From assembly GCA_910574455.1 (NCBI GenBank), contig CAJSYZ010000004.1, positions 4,040,599 to 4,104,598 of the forward strand: a stretch of 64,000 bases of DNA. The letters are read 5' to 3'. A program made the translations under genes and the position numbers. Below the pieces are notes generated by a model. That model saw only the letters and a program-made list of their open reading frames with translations. It was not told where the DNA came from and ran no database searches. Each line of letters begins with the position of its first letter. The first letter of the stretch is position 1. Positions 41,401 through 51,632 of this stretch are shown piece after piece. Source of the stretch: Trichaptum fuscoviolaceum. Its lineage: Eukaryota; Basidiomycota; Agaricomycetes; Hymenochaetales; Trichaptaceae.

Positions 41401-41977
41401 ACTACCCCTGAAATATCCAAAATCAAATGTCCCATACGTATCACAACGACTTGCCAACCTCACAGTACATCGATCAGAAGCCTTAGCAGCTCATTCAGTT
41501 GCTGCTATGGTAATGAAAGAACGCACCTTCCGAAACTTCAAACCATTCAACAAAGGAGACAAAGTTTGGCTAGACTCAAAGAACCTTCGAATTCCCGGTC
41601 TATCGCAAAAATTCAAGGAAAAACGCGATGGTCCCTTCAAGATCAAGAAAGTCTTATCTCCACTCGTCTATGAATTGGATCTCTCACGGACTAAATGGAA
41701 GATACACCCAGTATTCCACGCCGCGCTTCTCGTGAGATACACTGAGACGGAAGCATATGGACCACCCCACAGTAACCCCCCACCTGATCTAATCGAAGGA
41801 CAAGAACAATTCGAAGTAGAAGCCATCCGAGCCCACCATGGGAATGGCACCAGGCAACAATATCTTATAAAATGGAAAGGTTACCCCACTTCTGGAAACT
41901 CATGGGAACCCGAGTCACATCTTCGGAACGCACAGACCATCCTCAAAGCCTATAAAAGACTCCATCATCTCACTTGA
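38492..41977 (+). CDS. pol: Pol polyprotein of chromovirus 2
   Basis: 1161 codons opening at TTG in the -1 frame of gag. In order: protease (TALLDTGAEGLFID), reverse transcriptase (YRYLNNGTIKNAYPLPL, catalytic LLVYMDDILIHA), RNase H (LETDASKVATGAVL), integrase zinc-binding region (HHDIPVRAHPG...CALC), DDE residues in VNMDFITDLPM, IISDRGPQFAS and TDGQAERTNQE, and a C-terminal chromodomain (FEVEAIRAHH, YLIKWKGYPTSGNSWEPE). No internal stop. The stop codon is immediately followed by the ATG of the next ORF. Confidence 0.96.
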   Translation: MNNEELPQPSLSLNIRLLINSINDNHALRIPITFLYNQKTHKATALLDTGAEGLFIDKTLVENLQIKTIKLRQSLRPRNVDGTFNNAGHITSYAPLRVKLGNAHYAMRFYVTTLGKENFIFGLPWFKKYQPKIDWETGSIQLNRVNISTQLAQQARKGLQPAKPLTALVPHQYHQFLSLFDEEKAHRFPPSRPYDHAIDLKPDFIPKRHSPYPLSLPQQAALDAFIDENLKNGYIRPSKSPMASPLFFVDKKDGTLRPVQDYRYLNNGTIKNAYPLPLVQDLLDKLHGSHYFIALDIRWGYNNIRIKDGDQWKAAFTTQRGLFEPTVMFFGLCNSPATFQHFMNDILGEEILLNHLLVYMDDILIHAPTLPELISRARRAFTILEKNDLYFKPTKCFFHTQKLPYLGLIITPNHIQTDPTKIEGITKWPTPTNVKDIRSFTGFTNFYRRFIPHYAEITKPLDNLKRKDQPFKWTEVEQKSFDDLKAAFTQHPLLLMPNPHNPFFLETDASKVATGAVLRQHDDNGVLKPIGYISQSLNSAERNYEIYDRELLAIIRALITWKHYLLGSPHPVTLWCDHRNLTYWREARRLSPRQARWHLLLSQFDLHITHVPGKQMIQSDLLSRRADHVKQGENLNESSIMLPKDLFISTLQEQKDQENSEDEEEEDYESDDDLPDTDSLTKSIKESMKKDEFLTNTIAQLKKKLPPARTALKDWFFDDDGILYFKNRIYIPDNLELKRTILRLHHDIPVRAHPGIFNTLEQVRRMYYWPRMQKFVSDYVHGCALCQQMKVNHHPTAPPLMPIAADKHSFPFSHVNMDFITDLPMSHGYDTLLLVIDHDCSKAIVLIPCEKTVDAIETAQLYFDNVYRRFGLPIRIISDRGPQFASKAFQELCKIIGIKSSMSTAYHPQTDGQAERTNQEIEVYLRIYCTAEPENWSRHIPNIEFAHNNRAHAVTKRTPFSLLMGYDPIPLPLKYPKSNVPYVSQRLANLTVHRSEALAAHSVAAMVMKERTFRNFKPFNKGDKVWLDSKNLRIPGLSQKFKEKRDGPFKIKKVLSPLVYELDLSRTKWKIHPVFHAALLVRYTETEAYGPPHSNPPPDLIEGQEQFEVEAIRAHHGNGTRQQYLIKWKGYPTSGNSWEPESHLRNAQTILKAYKRLHHLT

Positions 41978-42466
41978 ATGTCCCCATCCAAAAAACTCGT
42001 TCACTTCTCATATCCCCACTCATCTAACATCATAAACGACTATACACTCTCCCCATCGAACAAACAGCCACCAACACCTGAACCCCATACTGTCGCATTA
42101 CCGACTACCTCGATTCCAACTCGCCCCCATTACCTGGACGCTGTCCGACCTGTATACTCCGGAGCTTGGTCCAAAGACCACTACGACCCAGACTGGGAGT
42201 ACAAGTACTTCAAACCCCCCACCGGACTTGGACTCCACATCCCAACAATCTCGGTATTTCTCATCCACACCTTCTTTAACAACCCTGATTACGCCCACCG
42301 ACTCATTGACTATTTCAACAAATCTGCTCGTGTTCAACCCCCACTCACAATCACTCGACCCATTGTCCGACATCGTCATCACGTCAGCCACTTTGAACCT
42401 CGCCGCTCTGACCCCTATTGCACCTGCAGTTGTTGTCACTACGACTGTCCGACTCATTCCCTCTAA
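41978..42466 (+). CDS. Post-pol ORF 1 of chromovirus 2
   Basis: 162 residues starting at the ATG that directly abuts the pol stop (TGA then ATG). Proline-rich N-terminus, then HYDPDWEYKYFKPPTGLGLH, a hydrophobic IPTISVFLIHTFF and a C-terminal cluster of Cys/His (RHRHHVSHF, CTCSCCHYDC). No known family; not an envelope-like protein, as it has no signal peptide or anchor. The zero-base spacing suggests termination-reinitiation. Confidence 0.6.
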   Translation: MSPSKKLVHFSYPHSSNIINDYTLSPSNKQPPTPEPHTVALPTTSIPTRPHYLDAVRPVYSGAWSKDHYDPDWEYKYFKPPTGLGLHIPTISVFLIHTFFNNPDYAHRLIDYFNKSARVQPPLTITRPIVRHRHHVSHFEPRRSDPYCTCSCCHYDCPTHSL

Positions 42467-42469
42467 GTC

Positions 42470-43348
42470 ATGCCACCTGCCCGTTCCCAACGCAACCCAT
42501 CCCGTCACACCCCCTTATTTCGTTCATACACATCATCTCTCCAACCACCAGCCTTACGCCTCGACACCCACAATCCCTTGCAATCCCGCCAGATCCTTGA
42601 ATTATTCTCAACTCGCACCTTCCACCAACGCCTAAGTCAATCAACGTATGATAACACTCCTCTTCTTGCCAACTGGACCCAATGTTATGATATTGTTACC
42701 CGAAACCAGGAGATTCTCGATCCTACCATTGCCATCATCGAAGGATCTCTCCATCTCTTGCGACGGGCTCAAGAGTCATTCCAAGACATGCGACGATTTG
42801 CCCTTACGGAACTCCTTGAAACAGCGCCTCAAGAGTTATTTGCCCCATTGGTCATTGACCTCACCACGGAGGACGACATCATCGACCTCACTAAAGACCT
42901 TGCTGACCAAGTACCTCGCCCACCCCTTCACTCCGTCGGCACTCAAGTCCCAGAACGCAAAGAACTCATCAATCGCCTGTCCGAACCCATTCGTTTACAA
43001 TCGCCAATACAGTTACAAGAAGACCAAGAGTATCGTGTCAACACAGCCCCACCCTCACCCACATACAGCCCGAAAGTTGACAACAATCCTTTTACGTCTA
43101 TGTCCTTGGACCCCAAGGAATGCACACAACACTCCGCTGTCGACCACCACTACAACCTGGCCGCGTCCACCTGCGAATTCTATACATGTTCATACTGCAA
43201 TATACGTGCACCTGGACACACCATCATTGGATGCCCCAAGTATACATGCCCCTCATGTGGACAACACGATGGTCATGACGATGAATGCGCATCTAACCGA
43301 ATTGCTCAACAACGCGTAACGAAGAGAAACCCACCTGCAAATAACTAA
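42470..43348 (+). CDS. Post-pol ORF 2 of chromovirus 2: SIM-like motifs and zinc fingers
   Basis: 292 residues; the ATG lies three bases after the previous stop. Residues 128-132 VIDLT and 137-141 IIDLT, each next to acidic residues, match the SUMO-interacting motif consensus (V/I-V/I-D-L-T). The C-terminus carries a knuckle-like CSYCNIRAPGHTIIGC (C240-x2-C243-x6-H250-x4-C255) and a second cluster CPSCGQHDGHDDEC. A basic tail (RVTKRNP) follows. Function unknown; a SUMO-binding, nucleic-acid-binding accessory factor is an inference. Confidence 0.65.
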   Translation: MPPARSQRNPSRHTPLFRSYTSSLQPPALRLDTHNPLQSRQILELFSTRTFHQRLSQSTYDNTPLLANWTQCYDIVTRNQEILDPTIAIIEGSLHLLRRAQESFQDMRRFALTELLETAPQELFAPLVIDLTTEDDIIDLTKDLADQVPRPPLHSVGTQVPERKELINRLSEPIRLQSPIQLQEDQEYRVNTAPPSPTYSPKVDNNPFTSMSLDPKECTQHSAVDHHYNLAASTCEFYTCSYCNIRAPGHTIIGCPKYTCPSCGQHDGHDDECASNRIAQQRVTKRNPPANN

Positions 43349-43496
43349 AGCACCTGTTGCTAACCTGGATACCCTATTGGCGTTAACTTCGCTTATATGG
43401 CATGTTTTTCCTTATTGTCTATTGGACTTAATTTGTCCCTATAACGGCCATTTTCTTTACTGATTTCCACTACGTTTCAATTTAAGAACGGGGTAA
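43349..43496 (+). other. Non-coding tail of chromovirus 2
   Basis: About 150 bp between the last ORF and the 3' LTR. TTTAAGAACGGGGTAA abuts the LTR and includes a short purine run AAGAACGGGG, the likely plus-strand primer. Confidence 0.5.
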
Positions 43497-43961
43497 TGTT
43501 ACGTTTTCTTACTATGTCAGCGGCCCCCATTACTCCGAACCCTTCGCCCTATTTGTTTCTATTCTTGTTCTGCTCAGTCATCCTCCGATGTAACCCTCAA
43601 CCCTCAGCCAATCCCGATGTTACACATGTACCCTTTGCCCTAACCCTTTGCCCATCGCTCTCACACTATTATTAGTAGCCTATCGTCTACTCTCTTATTG
43701 TTCTCTTCTTACTCATCTTCCGATGTACCCTTGCTCCGCAGCTACAGTATATAAACCCCTGTACTTCATGATCGAACTCTAAGTTCGATCTCCTTTGTCA
43801 AACCCCCCGTCTCTAGTCTCTGCTATACATCTGTTTCTCTCCACTCTACATCGTAGGCCTTTGTCCATACAACACTTAGTGTCGAGCCCTAGCTCCGCTA
43901 TCACTGAGCAACTTAACGTTGCGTTCCCCAACTATACGAGACCGTAAGTTGAGACGTAACA
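43497..43961 (+). repeat. 3' LTR of chromovirus 2
   Basis: 465 bp, matching the 5' LTR except that AG between the TATA box and the predicted start is absent. The target duplication TGTTC follows at 43962-43966. Confidence 0.97.
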
Positions 43962-43966
43962 TGTTC

Positions 43967-45169
43967 TCTAGTTGAGTCAATCTAACTTATCTCCAAGTCA
44001 CCTTTACCAAATTGAGATGCGATCCTTGTATTTCAGGTGGCCCAGAGATGCTCTGATAGCTGGCGCAAGAAACTTTTTGAGAAAGCTGAGCAATCAGTTG
44101 CAAGTTTTATCAGCGGCGAACAATCAAAATCAATGCGAAACGAAGCAATTGTGAAGACGTTGCAGTCGCTAGTTGACAAGAAGAAAGCCGAACCGTTTCT
44201 ATGGGAAAGCTGGTATAGTATGGAGAGGGTAAGTAAAAGAGTATTTATTGTCGCATTTTGTGTCCATGCATTGACCCTAAATGTACAGAAGCAAGGACTG
44301 TTCTGCTCTGACCTTGTGGTCTCAGTGTTGTCCGTACACATTGTTTGGCCATGGGTCGGCATAAAATACTGGACAGAAACACCATAGGAAAGCCTATCGG
44401 TGCCCTCGCCCTTGCGGCAACAGCGGTATCTACTTTTTTCAGCACTTATATTGTCCTTATTCGCTGATCTTCCCATGGATAGGTCAAGGTTGCCATTGAT
44501 AAACAGGTGGCTCGGTTGCAAAATATCAAAGAAGAACTTGGCGGCGCTGAGTGGTATTTCACTAGCGCTCTGTGGCAACCTCATACGGACGACTATGTTA
44601 ACTTGTTGTCAAATCCCTCTTTCTTCACTGAATCAAACTGGGAAAAGGTTCGATCCCGCCTCCTAGCTTACGATGCCAGTACAGATATCGATACGAGAAA
44701 GAACACCGAACTTGTTGGATCGGGTATCACTGGCAGGGACTTCTCCTTGTATTTTGACGTTATAGATGCAGATTCGACCTGCGAAAAAGCGTATGACGAA
44801 GACGCTGATAATTGGGAAGACGGAACCGACGGAACCGACGATAAGGGCGAAGAGCGTGAGGTGGCTGAGTATAGAGGCGAGGTGGAAGGTGATGCAGAGG
44901 ACGAGCATGCTAATGCTGAGGGTGACGACAACCTGAGTGAGAGCGGGGACGAGGGAGTTGACAAGATTGAGTGCAAGGGCGATGATGACGGCGAGGGCGA
45001 TGACGACGGCGAGGGCGATGACGACGGCGAGGGCGATGACGACGGCGAGGGCGATGATGACGGCGAGGGCGAGGGCAAGGACAAGGACAAGGATTTAGGT
45101 GGAGATGGTGATCATGAGGAGGACGACGCTTCAAAATGGGATTCGGCTACGGACTGCGTAGACTTCTAA
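43967..45169 (+). pseudogene. Coiled-coil/NLS-rich gene, 3' part after LTR insertion
   Basis: Continuation of the gene starting at 31169. After an intron ending at about 44036 the exon reads VAQRCSDSWRKKLFEKAEQS; after a second intron (about 44230-44288) QGLFCSDLVVSVLSVHIVW, then a frameshift before IGKPIGALALAATAV, and after a third intron (44434-44483) VKVAIDKQVARLQNIKEEL and AEWYFTSALWQPHTDDYVN to the stop at 45167. The C-terminus is very acidic, from an 18-bp minisatellite. Besides the Ty3 insertion, the frameshift near 44350-44380 breaks the frame, so the gene is dead at this locus. Confidence 0.6.
44981..45070 (+). repeat. 18-bp minisatellite, five copies
   Basis: Unit GATGAYGACGGCGAGGGC repeated five times without interruption, encoding (DDDGEG)n in the acidic tail. 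Confidence 0.9.
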
Positions 45170-46197
45170 GGGCAAATCAATCACTAGTGAGCCTCTTCTT
45201 TTCGTTTCTGTCCGTGCGCTCAACATTATATTACCATCGACTCGCAGAGCAGTCTTCAATTCTGCATGTTCTTTGGCGTAGCAGTAGAAACAAAGGCACG
45301 GCAGCGAAATGTGGCCTGCCACTGCCCGTCACGGAAGAGGTTCAGGATAATGTCGTGGCGGATCCCATGATAGCGACTGCTATGCTTAGTCTTGCGTAAA
45401 TGACTGATGTACTTGAACGCTGAGGCACTGATAGCTACATAATGTTGTCCTTATATATTTCTGATGCAATGAAATACTTGGATCGTTCTTATGCACTTAG
45501 ACTCTTGAGCACTGCAATTTGTCTTACAACACTTGTCTACTGCTGTAATTAAAGGATGATACACTGGAGCACTGGGGTGCAGAATGCCTGAAACACTTAG
45601 AGCACTGATTCAGCCATCTTTCCTTATTTAAGCCAGCCCGCACTTATTTCAGCCAACTTGTCCTGAATAATGGGAGGACATGCATGAATAAGTAAAGCTT
45701 GCCTTATTTAAGACTTCAGTCTCTCAGGACGTTTAAGTAACACTTAAGTCACTTTCAGCAGAAAGTAGTTTCCCTGATGTTTCATCGGATCTCTCCGAAG
45801 CTCCAGACCGTGATCTAGCGCCGTCACATTTAGAGTAACAACTTGAAGGCCCTTGACAATTTTTTTTGCGATTCCGCATAGTTATGCAAAGAGCAGTAAC
45901 ATCCAGAGTAGAACGATATACTACGAAAGGTCTTCTTCAAGTTGTAAATTTAGCTTGACGGCGTCACCGAGGTCGGCGTTTATAACTGTGGTGATGTGTA
46001 TGACACCGTAACAAACAAGGCATTGAGAGTCTGGAGAGTGCGCCACAGAGGGTAGCAGAACGATAGTCTGTACCGAAACCCAGGCTGACTCCAATCGTCA
46101 TTCTTTTGAACGGAGTAGAAGTACATAGTTCAGACACCAAGAATCGACTTCCGCATGATAATGGGCAATATGGAACACATAGACACAAAAATCCCAG
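45170..46197. other. Spacer with degenerate repeat
   Basis: No gene recognised. Contains the second copy of the degenerate repeat (45590-45905, annotated separately). Probably the far side of the mobile-element island. Confidence 0.45.
45590..45905 (+). repeat. Degenerate dispersed repeat, copy 2
   Basis: Opposite orientation to copy 1 (8235-8790). Shares AGTTTCCCTGATG (about 45768), AAGGCCCT (about 45846), GATTCCGCATAG and GCAAAGAGCAGTAA (about 45870-45898), plus CCTTATTT and CAGGACG words. Ends undefined. Confidence 0.5.
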
Positions 46198-47116
46198 CTA
46201 CAACTCCTTCCTGTCCTTACTGGAGTCTTGGCCCGTAACATTTACACTCTCTCCAGGGAAACTCGCCTTCTTTTGAATTTCCGCCGCCCAGAGTGCGGCG
46301 CCTACCGTCGAAGTGAAAGTGAAAAGGATAGTCGCAAGCGGTACGAGGTTCATCACCATTGCCATAGTTCCAAAGGCAATATATCCACCTCTATTCGCTT
46401 TAACAAACGCGTCATTCTGAGCCTCATCGAATCCTTTGAGCTGGAAGTAGCGCGCATGATAGTTTGGCCCCGTCTTGCGGCCTTGAATGATTAGGAATAT
46501 GGCCGTTCCGACGAAGGGTATCAGGTTTAAGGGGAGAAACATAACGTATTCGACCAGACCGGCTAACGTGTATCTATTGTTCCAAGAGTTAGTCATATGT
46601 TCGCAGTTCTGATATCGATAATTACTTGTGTAAAGGCTGCATGAGTGCTTTGCCCAGCTTCTTTGCTCCCTGGGCCTTGTCTCCTGGGCGAAGTTCTCTT
46701 CCTTTCGCCACCAAGCTTTCTTGTCCTTCGCATACGAGCGTCGCGTCGAATATGTCCGTGAGAGTCTTCTCCAGGAAAAACGAACGAGCAATCCAATTGA
46801 TCAGGACTGATGACTCCGACAGCACGAGCGCAGCTGCATTAAATGGACCCGCGGGTCCATTCATGAAGGTCAATATCGCCGCTTGGGGGATGTATGTGAA
46901 GATGAACATTGGCACTAGGACACCGATGCTCAACAACGCGCACGGTATAATGCGTTCGAGAACGGGTGGCCAAAGTTGTGGGTGATACAGCAAGTAGAGC
47001 GCTCCGAGAGGTGGATAGAAGTAACTCCTGGACACGACAGCCTCTTTGGAGACCTCTGTCGTGTGTATGGCACGCTCGCGCACGATGTTGGACACGGATT
47101 CGGTGGTGGAGGACAT
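46198..47116 (-). CDS. EI24/RRT8-like multi-pass membrane protein
   Basis: 288 residues from exons 47116-46626 and 46573-46198, frame consistent. The family is related to yeast outer-spore-wall/lipid-droplet proteins Rrt8 and Lds1/2 (EI24 fold). Conserved start YFYPPLGALYLLYHPQLWPP, hydrophobic segments around residues 55-90 (CALLSIGVLVPMFIFTYIP), 160-195 (LVEYVMFLPLNLIPFVGTAI) and 230-265 (MNLVPLATILFTFTSTVGAA), and the loop GRKTGPNYHARYFQLKG with the FVKANRGGYIAFGTMAM motif. Likely in ER or lipid-droplet membranes. The divergent neighbour starts about 620 bp away. Confidence 0.85.
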
Positions 47117-47734
47117 TGTTCTGGAGAGATTACAGCTGAGAAGCCAAAGGTAGACGTTGTTGCAAGACTGTTCGAGAGCGCCATTATATACCTTAAAGCT
47201 TGAGGTTGGTGCATGGTCGTCGTCGGTGACGATGATGTTGACGTCGCGTCAAGGACGTCATTGTTGGTCCCCGTCACTGGCATTTGAACTTATGTAAACC
47301 TGGAGTAAACACGCGCAAGCAACTGCCAGTGGGCAGAACACCGTCACCTCTTTCTTTCCTACCACCATGTTGAAGTTATTATTTCACTCGACGGATTTCT
47401 GTCCAACGGTCCGATCACAGTTCTCGTGATAGTCAATTCTGCTGAGGCTGCGCAAAATTGAACTTGAATGTGATAGACGCCGGGCTCAAGATAAATCTAT
47501 CCTATCCGAGACTCATCGATCTCAGAGCAGACGTGTGCATTGCCTTGTCCATCCTCGGTTGTGCATTGAATATAGCTCGGCAACGAGATAATTCAACCTG
47601 CTGCCATATATGCCAGGCATGATGCGCCGAAGACTTTCGCGACACTTCGACTTTGTACAATCATTGACGAGGCACCGCATAATACACACGAAGAGCGTTC
47701 GAAGCACCACTATAGTCTTCTGTTCGCAGTGCAG
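47117..47734. promoter_or_regulatory. Divergent spacer between EI24-like and DUF6535 genes
   Basis: No gene seen. Both promoters must lie here; no clear TATA box. Contains GCCAGTGGGCAG and TTGAACTTGAA words near 47320 and 47455. Confidence 0.4.
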
Positions 47735-50545
47735 ATGATAACCGCAGTAGCGCGGCAAAGTAGCCTACAAAAGCAGCAGGACACCTGTGAGGTTTCCGTA
47801 GTCCCTGCAAATATGCTCTCGCTCTGGGACAGACAAGCCGTGCATACATTGAGGTAAGTCAGTTGCTGGTCAATCTGATAGCACCTTCTGATAAACGTAG
47901 TTCTACCAACTCTCAAGCTATCTACAAGATTGATCCACATGTTGGCGAAACACTTCGTCGCGATGCCATTCAGGACTTCGATGAATCCCTAGAAAAGCGA
48001 ACAAACGATTCAACATACATATGGACTTTATACGCTCAAGAGGCTCGTAAACATGATCTTGTCCAATTGGAAACTTGGAATCGTAGCTTAGACGTCCTGC
48101 TAATACTGGTAAGCCACGCTCAATATTGTACCGTGGGTTGAGCATCTAACATCGACGCAGGCTGGGTTGCTCGCAGCCACGCTCACAACGTTCATCGTGG
48201 ACTCCTATCATAATCTTCAGCCAGCTTCTGGGCAATCTGTGACAATTTTATCGAATGACTTTGTGGTCATACCAAGGATGTTGAATACCAATGGCACTAT
48301 TATCCCACCAAACATCAATGATAACGAGTCCGCCGTCAGCTTTAGTACGCGATTGATCAACGGCTTATGGTCCACAAGTCTAGTGTGTACGCTTACCGTC
48401 GCACTCATCTCCATGCTCGTCAAGCAGTGGCTACAGTCTTATTCTTCGTCGAATACATCAAATGATCCTCGGACATGGGCGAGGGTACGCCAGCACTGCA
48501 TTTCTCGCATTTACAGATGGCGAATATGCTGCATCATTACAGCCTTGCCATTGTTGCTTCACGCATCGCTTTCGCTCTTCCTCGTTGGATTTGCCGTTCT
48601 ATTCTGGTCGGCAGATATTATCATTGGCATCGTAACCGCACTCCTTATCAGCATCATCTTCGTCTTCTATTGCACCACCTTCTTCCTGCCGCTAATCCAT
48701 CCGGATTGTCCATTTGAATCTCCCCTGCTCGAGTGCATAGGAACATTCCAAGCCTACTTATACGGCCTGTGTTGCAGAGGAACAATTGTACTTCAAGGCC
48801 GAGGTGAACCGCGCGGACCGACAGGCGCACACGACCGCGGAGAACACCATTGGCATGGCAAGGTCAACGCAGAATTCATCTCGGATCACGGGCTCATGTA
48901 TACGGATGAGGAAGTTCTCGATGCAAAGGCACTGGTGTGGCTCCTCGAGGTTTCCACAGATTCCGTTGTACTTCGAGAGATATTTCGAACTCTGCCCAAC
49001 CTCTCTTATTCGAAAAAGAGTATTGAGAGAATTCGGAGCAGCAGGACCATTCGGCTCGTCCAACAATGCTTCTTAGGCTGCTTCCGTCACCAGAAGCTCG
49101 AGGGCGAAATGCAATGTAGCGTTATAAACGTCGACGACGCGATGATTTATTGCCATGCTATGATTATTCTGTCGGATGAATTTCCTCAAAACTGGCCAAT
49201 CAGGATCGTGGAGTGTCTTTGGGCACTTCAGAACTCGCACATTATTGGAGCCAAAGCTCTTGCCTCCTGCGCGCTGTCTCTACACGCTCTGGTACACGAT
49301 CTTAATGCTTGGGATGTACTGGATCATCTCTACGGAGTGACTAGTAAAACAGATGCATCACTTTCACCTCGAATATTGGAATCGCTCCTCAAGACCGTCG
49401 TCGAGTACGTTAAAGAAGGCGCGCTCCATGTAAAGCATGTCATCCCGGCCTTAGTGCCTTTGCTACGAACGGAGGCTGGCGATACTGAAGACATTCTGGG
49501 CTTTACATTATGTCGTGCCTTTCAGCTAGTAACTCATGACTATGAGTCTCCATTCTGTCCGCAATGCGTGACGGATACAGGTGACAGGATCTGCAGGACA
49601 TGTTTTCATGTTACAATCTCCAAGTGCCTCATCCGGATAATCAACAATCCCGCTCAGTATGAGGTCGTTCGGTCGCAAGGTCTCTTGGTAGGCGAACTGG
49701 CTCATTTGACAATCAGGATCGTCAACATTGAGAGCGTAGGGGCTGTAGAGCATGACGCACTACACGAATGCGCTTCGAGAGTAGTCTTCACTCTTGCGTC
49801 CCTCCTTGTCAACTCCAGATTGTTGACTTCCGCTAGCCTCTCGCATGCCGCGTTTGCAAACGTTATGGCATTGCTGGCACATTTTCCGTCGCATATACAA
49901 ATCTCCCATTTCAGCCTACCAGTACGTCTAGCGGAGCTTCTCGAGTCACCCGCAAACATGGATGAGACCGTACTTCAGAACGTGCTCGTAGTTGTGGAGA
50001 TTGCATTACGGAACTTATTGTTTGGGGTGGACAGACTACGCATCTTCAATCTCGTAGGAGGGGTGCAGGTCTTAGTCAGTTTGGGACTCACCGTAGCGTC
50101 GCCTGTTATACGCGGGCGTGTACGAGACTTGATGGTACTTATGCTGCGCAGGCTAGCCACTGCGTTTGCGAAGGCATCGGAGCAGATCAAAGACATGGAT
50201 AGGGGGAATCAATATCCGTTCACGGCGTCGGCGGGTGATTTCCTAGCAAACAACTTTCTAGATTTAACAATGGACCTCCTTATGGGCGGCAGCAACAGAC
50301 CGCTTTCACCCGCCACATTCCTCGACTTGAGTTACGTCATGCGCATACTTTGCTATCAACATCCAAACGAAGTTCAATGGCGGGGTTTGGTTCTGAGAAT
50401 CGAGGAGTGGCTTGCGGAGAGCCTAGAATGCGACTCGACGAGCGATGCGCTGTTGGAGGCTTGGGCGCATGTGATGGCGATGCATGAACTTTTGGGTATA
50501 GACAATATTGAGAGGTCATGCCCGACTTCAGCATGGCCTGCATAG
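47735..50545 (+). CDS. DUF6535 transmembrane protein
   Basis: 903 residues from exons 47735-47853, 47901-48108 and 48161-50545 (phases consistent). The DUF6535 hallmark is present: WNRSLDVLLILAGLLAATLT, a lumenal loop, LVCTLTVALISMLVKQWLQ, then two more membrane spans (ITALPLLLHASLSLFLVGFA; GIVTALLISIIFVFYCTTFF). This makes a four-span N-terminal module (about residues 100-300), followed by a soluble helical ARM/HEAT-like region of about 550 residues. These proteins are abundant and expanded in agaricomycetes and have no assigned role. The start at 47735 is the longest in-frame choice; a second ATG at 47813 is possible. Confidence 0.85.
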
Positions 50546-50647
50546 ATATCCAATGTAATTATCAGTCAAAACCGAACTTGTGTTGTAAAAAATCAAACGA
50601 AATGCACCATATGAAATACCATTTCTGTCAGTAATGATTTTTCTACA

Positions 50648-51632
50648 TTATCTCTCGCAAGCTTTTGCCATCGACACTCGAAGCGCATCCAGTCCAAGCC
50701 GGTGTGTGTTTGTCACCGAACACAAGATTGGCTTCGCGGACATCGGGGCGAACTTTGCTATGTCTGCGCTCATCGCGCGAATTGCAGCGGAAAGCTCGTT
50801 TGCGTCACCTTCCAGTGTGTCGATCTTCGTTAACACGGGTTGGAGGATAGGTACATGCAGCGGCGAAGAGGAAGGGGAGGAAGAAGAAGAGCGCGCTTGG
50901 AGTCGAGACTGGAGGTCTTCTAGCATGGCTTGGTCGTAAACGGTCACGCCGTGTTTTGAGTTGATCAAGATACAGACGAGGCGGAGCCTATGATAGATTA
51001 CGATGAAGGATGAATAATTGGAACAATACAGATATGGGGCTGCTCACTCTTTTCTTGTATCGACATAATGGTTCCACAGTTCTCCCCATTCGATCCGTCC
51101 ACGCATCCCATAACCGGGTGAGTCGACGAGAACGAGACTACCGGGAGGTTTCCCAACTCGAAAGAAATTCAGTGCTTTCGTGCGGCCCTATTCATTCTCA
51201 TTAGGGACGCAAGAGGATTCAGACACAAAGAAGGGTGCTCACAGCTTTCTTACTCGTCCGAACCAGCTCCTTTCGATTTAGAACGGCGTTCAGGATCGTT
51301 GATTTTCCGGCGTTCGCTCTGCCTGTGTTAATATACCGTTAATATAGAAGGACATATAAAGCCCACTGAGGCTTGTACGCACCTGCTACGATGACTTCTG
51401 ACAGGCCCTGGAGTTTCGGTATGGACGCGGGCGTAGTCGCAGCTGCAAGAAACGTAGCTGCGTTTGCATCGCTGAAAGCTGCCTCGACTTTCGATGCAGA
51501 TGTAGATAGGGCCTTGAATGAGTACGCAGAAGTTAGATAGTTTGGTATGTTCGAGCTCCAGCGCTTCTGTAGCCTCAACATCGATAGTAACTTGAAGGGC
51601 AACAAAGTAAAAGTAAATTCCACCACTGGCAC
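50648..51632 (-). CDS. EngB/YihA-type GTP-binding protein, likely mitochondrial
   Basis: 269 residues from exons 51632-51383, 51322-51243, 51187-51048 and 50987-50648. TRAFAC GTPase related to bacterial EngB/YsxC, which acts in large-subunit ribosome assembly; human GTPBP8 is mitochondrial. G1 GRANAGKST (residue 84 on), G2 region GRTKALNFF, G3 DSPGYG, G4 LTKID, G5 SVTN. The N-terminal extension has basic and Ser/Thr residues without acidic ones (MLRLQKRWSSNIPNYL), consistent with a mitochondrial presequence; an upstream Met at the annotated start leaves a hydrophobic head. Convergent with the DUF6535 gene, stops about 100 bp apart. Confidence 0.92.

Larger units (their letters stand above)
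34263..43961 (+). mobile_element. Ty3/Gypsy chromovirus 2, complete, with extra ORFs
   Basis: Complete 9699-bp element: LTRs 34263-34729 (467 bp) and 43497-43961 (465 bp), differing only by a 2-bp indel that I can see; TSD TGTTC. Layout: self-primer PBS, a leader of about 600 bp, about 1.6 kb of ATG-less open frames, gag, pol with chromodomain, then two further ORFs before the 3' LTR. Gag-pol and the LTRs look intact, so the element is young. It interrupts the coiled-coil/NLS gene. The size and the additional ORFs on both sides of gag-pol are well beyond the usual 5.5-7.5 kb of fungal chromoviruses. Confidence 0.96.

Noticed and set aside
41978..42466. Envelope-like gene after pol
   Set aside because: No signal peptide, membrane anchor or glycoprotein features; the product is Pro- and Cys/His-rich.
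44668..45134. Serine/proline- or histidine/arginine-rich frames opposite the acidic minisatellite
   Set aside because: Pure shadows of the repeat on the other strand.
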